Shown: one piece after another, positions 59,685 through 64,000 of the stretch | How positions within the stretch are numbered: the first letter of the stretch is position 1 | Layout: each line of letters begins with the position of its first letter | Assembly: GCA_020055645.1 (NCBI GenBank) | Contig: CM034547.1 | Span: 44,098,409-44,162,408 of the forward strand | Length of the DNA: 64,000 nucleotides | DNA from: Tomocerus qinae | Taxonomy: Eukaryota; Arthropoda; Collembola; Entomobryomorpha; Tomoceridae | Direction of reading: 5' to 3' | The notes under the pieces: generated by a model | What the model was told of the DNA's origin: nothing | The model's database searches: none | The model's input: only the letters and a program-made list of their open reading frames with translations | Translations under genes and position numbers: made by a program

Positions 59685-62600
59685 TTATCGCTCGTCATCG
59701 TCTTCTTCAGACGAAAAGTCCTTTTGTGCACTAGAGAGTTTGCTATTACTATGAGATTGATTTTGTGCCCTGACACCATGTTTCTTCTTGTTGCTTTTCT
59801 TCTTTACAACATATTTCCTCGGTGGTGTCTTCAGTTCAGGTACTTTGACACTTTTGATTGCTTCCTCTTGCGACCACTCTGATGGTGAATCAGCGGATGT
59901 GGTGAAACTTCTACAGTTAAACACAATAACAAAAGTTTCTATATTAATAGCATAAATAAAATAAATATATTTTCTCGAATGTTAATTTGTGTAAGGAATT
60001 ACGATGCAATTTTATCAAAGTCATCTTGAATTGAGCCCTCTTCTGATTTGTCACTTGATGCTGCTCCAAAAATGTTTTGGAAATATGTGCTATAAGTTGG
60101 TACTCCCCCTGGGGGCTGCTCTTGCACATTTTGATGATTGTAATTATGATTCTGGTTATTAATGTTATTATTGTTATTATTATGGTTACGTAGATGCTGT
60201 CTGGTATGTACACTATGACTAAGAGGACTGTAACCAGTTTGTTCTTCTACTCCTTTACTGTTATCTTGCATTTGTATATTGTATCCCTCCGAAGGAAGTT
60301 CTTGGGAGTTCGAATTCATGTTCGTGTTTTTGTTTTGATTTTTGTTCATTTTTATAATCACTCCTTGATTGGCAGATTCCAGCTCATCTTCTTCATATTC
60401 AGATTTGTTTTCTTCGGAAGAGGTATCTTTTGTTTCCATAAGTTGGATTGGCTTCTTATGTGATGAAGGCTTTTGTTTTCTTTTGTTTTTCTTAACTTTG
60501 GTATTCCCATTTCCAATACTAGGTGTAGCTATTGGATCGGCATCTGGATTTGGAGGGAAAGGACTCTCGCTCAATGGGGGTTCAATTTCTTCATTATCTG
60601 GAATCACCACTTCTGGAAGTGGAGGGGACTGTCTTTTAGGTTCGTCGTTGTGTTTATTGTGTTTATTTCCCTCTCCTTCGCGATTTTTGTTCTTCTTTTG
60701 ATTTTTCTTATTTTTTGGCCTATCGTCCTCCTCTTCGTTTTCATTGTCAACCTCGGTGTCATCGTCATCATCTTGCTCCTCATCTTCCTCTTCAACTTCT
60801 TCAGAAGATTCTTCTTCTCCGTCATTTTCTGGTTCGTCGTCGTTTGGCGCGTCATCTTCTTCATTTTCTTCATATCGAGACCGAGTAGGTCCTTCTTGTT
60901 TAGTTGGTCTTCCTTGCTGGTACCCTTGTGGCCTTCCACCATTGAAGCCTTGGGGTCCACCATGCCCACCAGGTCCACCTGGTCCTCCATGTTGTCCATG
61001 TCCACCTGGCCCTCCGTGTCCACCGTGACCACTTGGTCCTCCATGTTGTCCATGACCACCTGGGCCACCGTGTCCTCCTGGTCCACCGGGTCCCCCTTGA
61101 TATTGTTCTTGTTGGGATGAAAACGAGGAAAATAATCGGGTAAACAAACCTGGAGGCTCTGGTTTAGGAGTGGGTAATTCTTGTGGTTTCAGGTAAGGGT
61201 CTGCTTCCAAACTCCTTTCTTCGGATGAGGGATCCTTATCCTTGCCGCTCTTCTTTCCTTTCTTAGCAGATTTGTCAGCCACAGCTTTTTTGTCACCGGG
61301 TTTAACTTTAGGTTTGGGTTTGTACTTTTTACTTTTTGGTGTAGTGGAGATTGGAATGGCAGGTTCAGGTTCGTCAGCCTCTTCGTTTTCCTCAGAAAAC
61401 TCAGAGGGGGTTTCATCAAACGGTTGAGCAACTGGAGGAACAGGTCGGTTTCCAGGTCCTCCATAAGGTTGATATGGGCTTGGAGGGAAATTTTGTTGGG
61501 GTGAAGGGAAGGCTCCTTGCTGAGGAGAAGGGAAACCTCCGACAGGTGGTCGGTAAGGCCCAGCAGGAGGGGTATTCTCTACGGATTTGTCTCCTTCTCC
61601 ACTCTCTTCTTCTTCTTCGGATGATGGAGCAGGGATGGGAGATTTATTGTCTTTAATATTTTTCTTAGACTTTGACACTCGTGTGGGTTGATCATCGTCT
61701 ATATCTTTATCGTCCATATCTTCTTCGTCTTCTTCAACTGAACTAGGCTGGTTTTGGTCGAAATAGGGATTAGGAGGATGTTGGGGGCCTCCAGGTCTGC
61801 CTGGTGGACCACCTGGACCTTGTGGGCCAGCTGCATGTGGACCTTGTGGGCCTCCTTGGGGATACATACCTCCTGCTCCTCCGAATCCTTGTTGATGATA
61901 ATAAGGAGTTTCACTTCTGTAGGAATATTTTGGATTTTCAGCAGACCCGCCTTCTTCCTCTTCCTCGGATGATTCGTTTGGCTTTTTGGCTCCTACTTTA
62001 TTATTAACTTTCACTTTTTTGTCCTTATTTTTACCATTTTCCTTTCCCTTTTTCAAGTTCCCAAAAATATCAACAGACCCTTCATTTTTCTTGGTGGGGA
62101 AACTGTTTTCAAACTTTGTGAACCCTTCCTCGTCTTTTTCTTCATCAAAATTAGCATTTTCTGTATCAATACTATCTTTTTCGTTATCAGCGAACAAATT
62201 GTATTTTTGCACAGGTTGGATTTCGGTGTCTACCATATATTCGACATCGTCATTTTCCTCTTCACTTGTATCCAATCCATCGCGTAATTTTACTGGTTCT
62301 TGGACGGGTTCATGATGGGCAATCTCCGTTGTGGTTTCTACAACCTTTGGTGGTTCCACTACAGGGGAAGTGGTTTGTAAAGCCATTTTCTCATGCGTCT
62401 CTTGTATCTGTTTCTTTTTATTTGCTGTGGAAGTTTTTTCTGTCTCGGAAATCAAATTGTGAATTTGTGAGTAACTTAGTTCGCATCTTTGGAAGAGATT
62501 GCTGCATTGTCGAGCGCTTCTGATTTTGTTACCGATTTCGGCAGCCAGTTGAATAACGGCGGACATATCTTTAGTCTAGTATAGAAAAGGCATTAAAATA

Positions 62601-62938
62601 CATCTAAAAGGTACCTCTAATATAATAGCAGATAGATTTATCGATCATTCACCAACAAAAAACCAAGTTTGACAATTACCTGGCCTAATTCACGTTGTTT
62701 CTTCTCAAGGTAAGTCAAATAAATGGATGGATCACTAGAATTAGTCTTTTGTTTAGGTTCTTTTGCTTTCTTATTTGATTTATCTTTTTTAGGTTTGCCA
62801 GAGAGAGATTTTCCTCGTCTGTAGCCATTGTACGATCCATAGTTTTCATCTTCTTCCTCCTCAGATTCCATCGACTCAGAATCACTACCTTCGAAGCTTC
62901 GATTGCTTCTGTCCGCATCCTCCTCGTCAGAAGACAAT
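59685..62938 (-). CDS. Gene G (5' exons missing): acidic four-cysteine family protein, about 1018 visible residues
   Basis: Function unknown. Visible exons are 62938-62680, 62575-60003 and 59910-59685. The signal-peptide exon and the first cysteine exon were not found between 62941 and 64000 and presumably lie beyond the right edge, as introns of 1-4 kb are normal in this family. The first visible exon enters in phase 2, is acidic (ESMESEEEEDENYG) and ends LEKKQRELGQ, as in genes A and D. The next opens with TKDMSAVIQLAAEIGNK and SARQCSNLFQRC (C-x6-C). It then runs through repeated SSEE clusters, two Gly/Pro/His/Gln segments, a Lys-rich block and an Asn-rich block. The last junction is ambiguous: at 60003 the frame reads TC|GTAATT, which is either a donor into the 59910-59685 exon (ending FSSEEDDDER) or an immediate stop. 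I favour splicing because the downstream exon has the family's composition and the correct phase. Confidence 0.83.
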
Positions 62939-62944
62939 CTATAA

Positions 62945-64000
62945 AAATCAAAACAAATTTCGAATTTATGGTGAAAAGCGACTGCAATTACTATAATTAG
63001 GTACTGCAATTACAACGATAGGCCATTATCATTTTTGTAGTGTTGTAAAAAAAGATTTTCAACGCAAGTTCATTTCTAATGCGTATGGAGATTTTATCTT
63101 TAATCAAGATGCACCAAACTACACTTGAGTGCCATTCCGTCTTAACTACTGAGAATTTCCCATTGGAAGCATTGTGTCTGACGATGAGCCTAACCATACG
63201 TGGGGCTAGTTTTGGCTACCAATAAGTATGTCTCACCAGTCCATAAATCTAAATGCAACATGCTGGTTAATGTTAGGCTTGACTGTTAATAGACGCTGCC
63301 AATTGCCTACACGCTGCTCCAATAAAGACTGACATAAATAACTCAGGTTTTTAGTCTAAATTAAAAGTTAAGGCCGGTCATTATCTGCGTACCAAAGAAT
63401 AAGTAGCTAATACACAAACACATTCCTTATTAAACTGCATTCTATTTAGTATCGTTTCTCATCTCAAGCACCTATTTATCTCTTTTTGCCAGTTGTTATG
63501 TTTGGGTTGCTTGTTGGTGCAACATGAAATTCTGGTATTGTCTACTTATCGTTAGCTCTTTAATAAAGGCCACTATCTTATGTATGTGTATTACTACTGC
63601 CTCTGCTCGTATATAGATAAGATACAAACAGACGTCTAATATCTGTAATCCTAATCGAAAATATCGGTCAATTAAACTTGTTTACATTGGATTTTCTTTA
63701 ACACCACTGCACTCCTATGTAGATCTTTTGTAGTATTGCAGTTTTTTCGAACAACCGTTGGGTATTATACGATACATGCTCGTTGCTCATAATATTATGT
63801 CATGTAACTCAATTCTCTACTGTAGGTAGGTAGGTAGGTACCTGAGCTGATAGTGCATGGATACCGTATCATTGTACCAAGCAGAAAGTAGAGGTAGCAA
63901 GTAAAATCAGGTTTTACTATTCAGATGGCTACTTACAGATGAGCTAATGGGAAATATCTGTAGTAAGTACAGATGCTATCTCACTGATTATTATGGTTCT
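62945..64000. other. Right-edge stretch, probably intron 2 of gene G
   Basis: I see neither a NCLxxLLCG/NDYxYL-type exon nor a signal-peptide exon on the minus strand, so it probably lies within gene G's second intron. A (GTAG)n microsatellite sits at 63822-63840. Confidence 0.45.
63822..63840. repeat. (GTAG)n microsatellite
   Basis: Just under five GTAG units run without interruption. Confidence 0.85.

Noticed and set aside
59944-60213. Minus-strand 89-codon ORF overlapping gene G
   Set aside because: A different frame inside the Asn-rich end of gene G; no independent support.
60950-61100. Collagen-like domain in gene G
   Set aside because: Glycine does not recur strictly every third residue, and GGP/GGH units break the triplet.
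60473-61120. 215-codon plus-strand ORF opposite gene G
   Set aside because: Antisense shadow of the acidic and Gly/Pro repeats of gene G.
1385-62938. Assignment to the insect DM4/DM12 family (CVLRxICE-type motif)
   Set aside because: The NCLxxLLCG motif is faintly similar, but the other conserved positions I know of are not evident. A profile search would be needed, so no family name is given.
63201-64000. Missing first exons of gene G at the right edge
   Set aside because: Reading the minus strand I found neither a signal exon with a phase-1 donor nor a NCLxxLLCG/NDYxYL exon, so gene G is treated as truncated by the window.

Overview
This is AT-rich eukaryotic DNA. It has spliced genes with canonical GT-AG introns of about 90 bp to 3.6 kb, wide gene-poor spacers and several small non-autonomous foldback elements. 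Signal peptides, exon sizes and protein style suggest an arthropod, probably a hexapod. I cannot fix the species from sequence alone; a springtail or other basal hexapod is only a guess.

The window is dominated by one tandem family on the minus strand. Seven head-to-tail genes (called A to G here, left to right) occupy 9724-1385, 16404-13591, 19892-18292, 29725-23245, 41143-35908, 56592-49057 and >62938-59685. I assembled exons by hand from splice sites and reading-frame phase. All six complete models give uninterrupted products, of 1118, 452, 495, 649, 663 and 1631 residues; gene G loses its 5' exons past the right edge. Five of the complete genes (A, B, D, E, F) share one plan. Exon 1 is a signal peptide ending in a phase-1 donor. 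Exon 2 carries a C-x5-C motif of the type NCLxxLLCG and a helix of the type NDYxYL, and ends in a phase-2 donor. Exon 3 is acidic and ends near a KQREL-like helix at a phase-0 donor. Exon 4 carries an RQC-(x6)-C motif. Long low-complexity exons rich in E, D, K, S, P or H follow. Gene C keeps the signal exon and acidic tail but has no cysteine exons. SSEE clusters, which fit the S-x-E target of secretory-pathway Fam20C-type kinases, recur in six of the seven genes, and S-x-E sites occur in all of them. No function can be assigned: the products look like secreted, acidic, probably phosphorylated and partly disordered extracellular-matrix-like proteins.

One unrelated gene lies on the plus strand between E and F. 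It is a two-exon, 122-residue protein with 22 cysteines (47330-47791), with a plausible TATA/initiator region and poly(A) signal.

Spacers hold little that can be interpreted except mobile-element debris. There is a ~1.06 kb foldback bounded by TTAA and built from palindromic GGCATTAAGCTTAATGCC units (45521-46585), a 377-bp MITE with a possible TAGTA or TA duplication (32076-32452), a ~404-bp MITE (34396-34799), a ~303-bp foldback (28175-28477, inside intron 1 of gene D), and short hairpin elements at 1239-1347 (probable 3' UTR of gene A) and 47025-47190 (just upstream of the cysteine-rich gene). I saw no tRNA, rRNA, CRISPR array or recognisable transposase gene.
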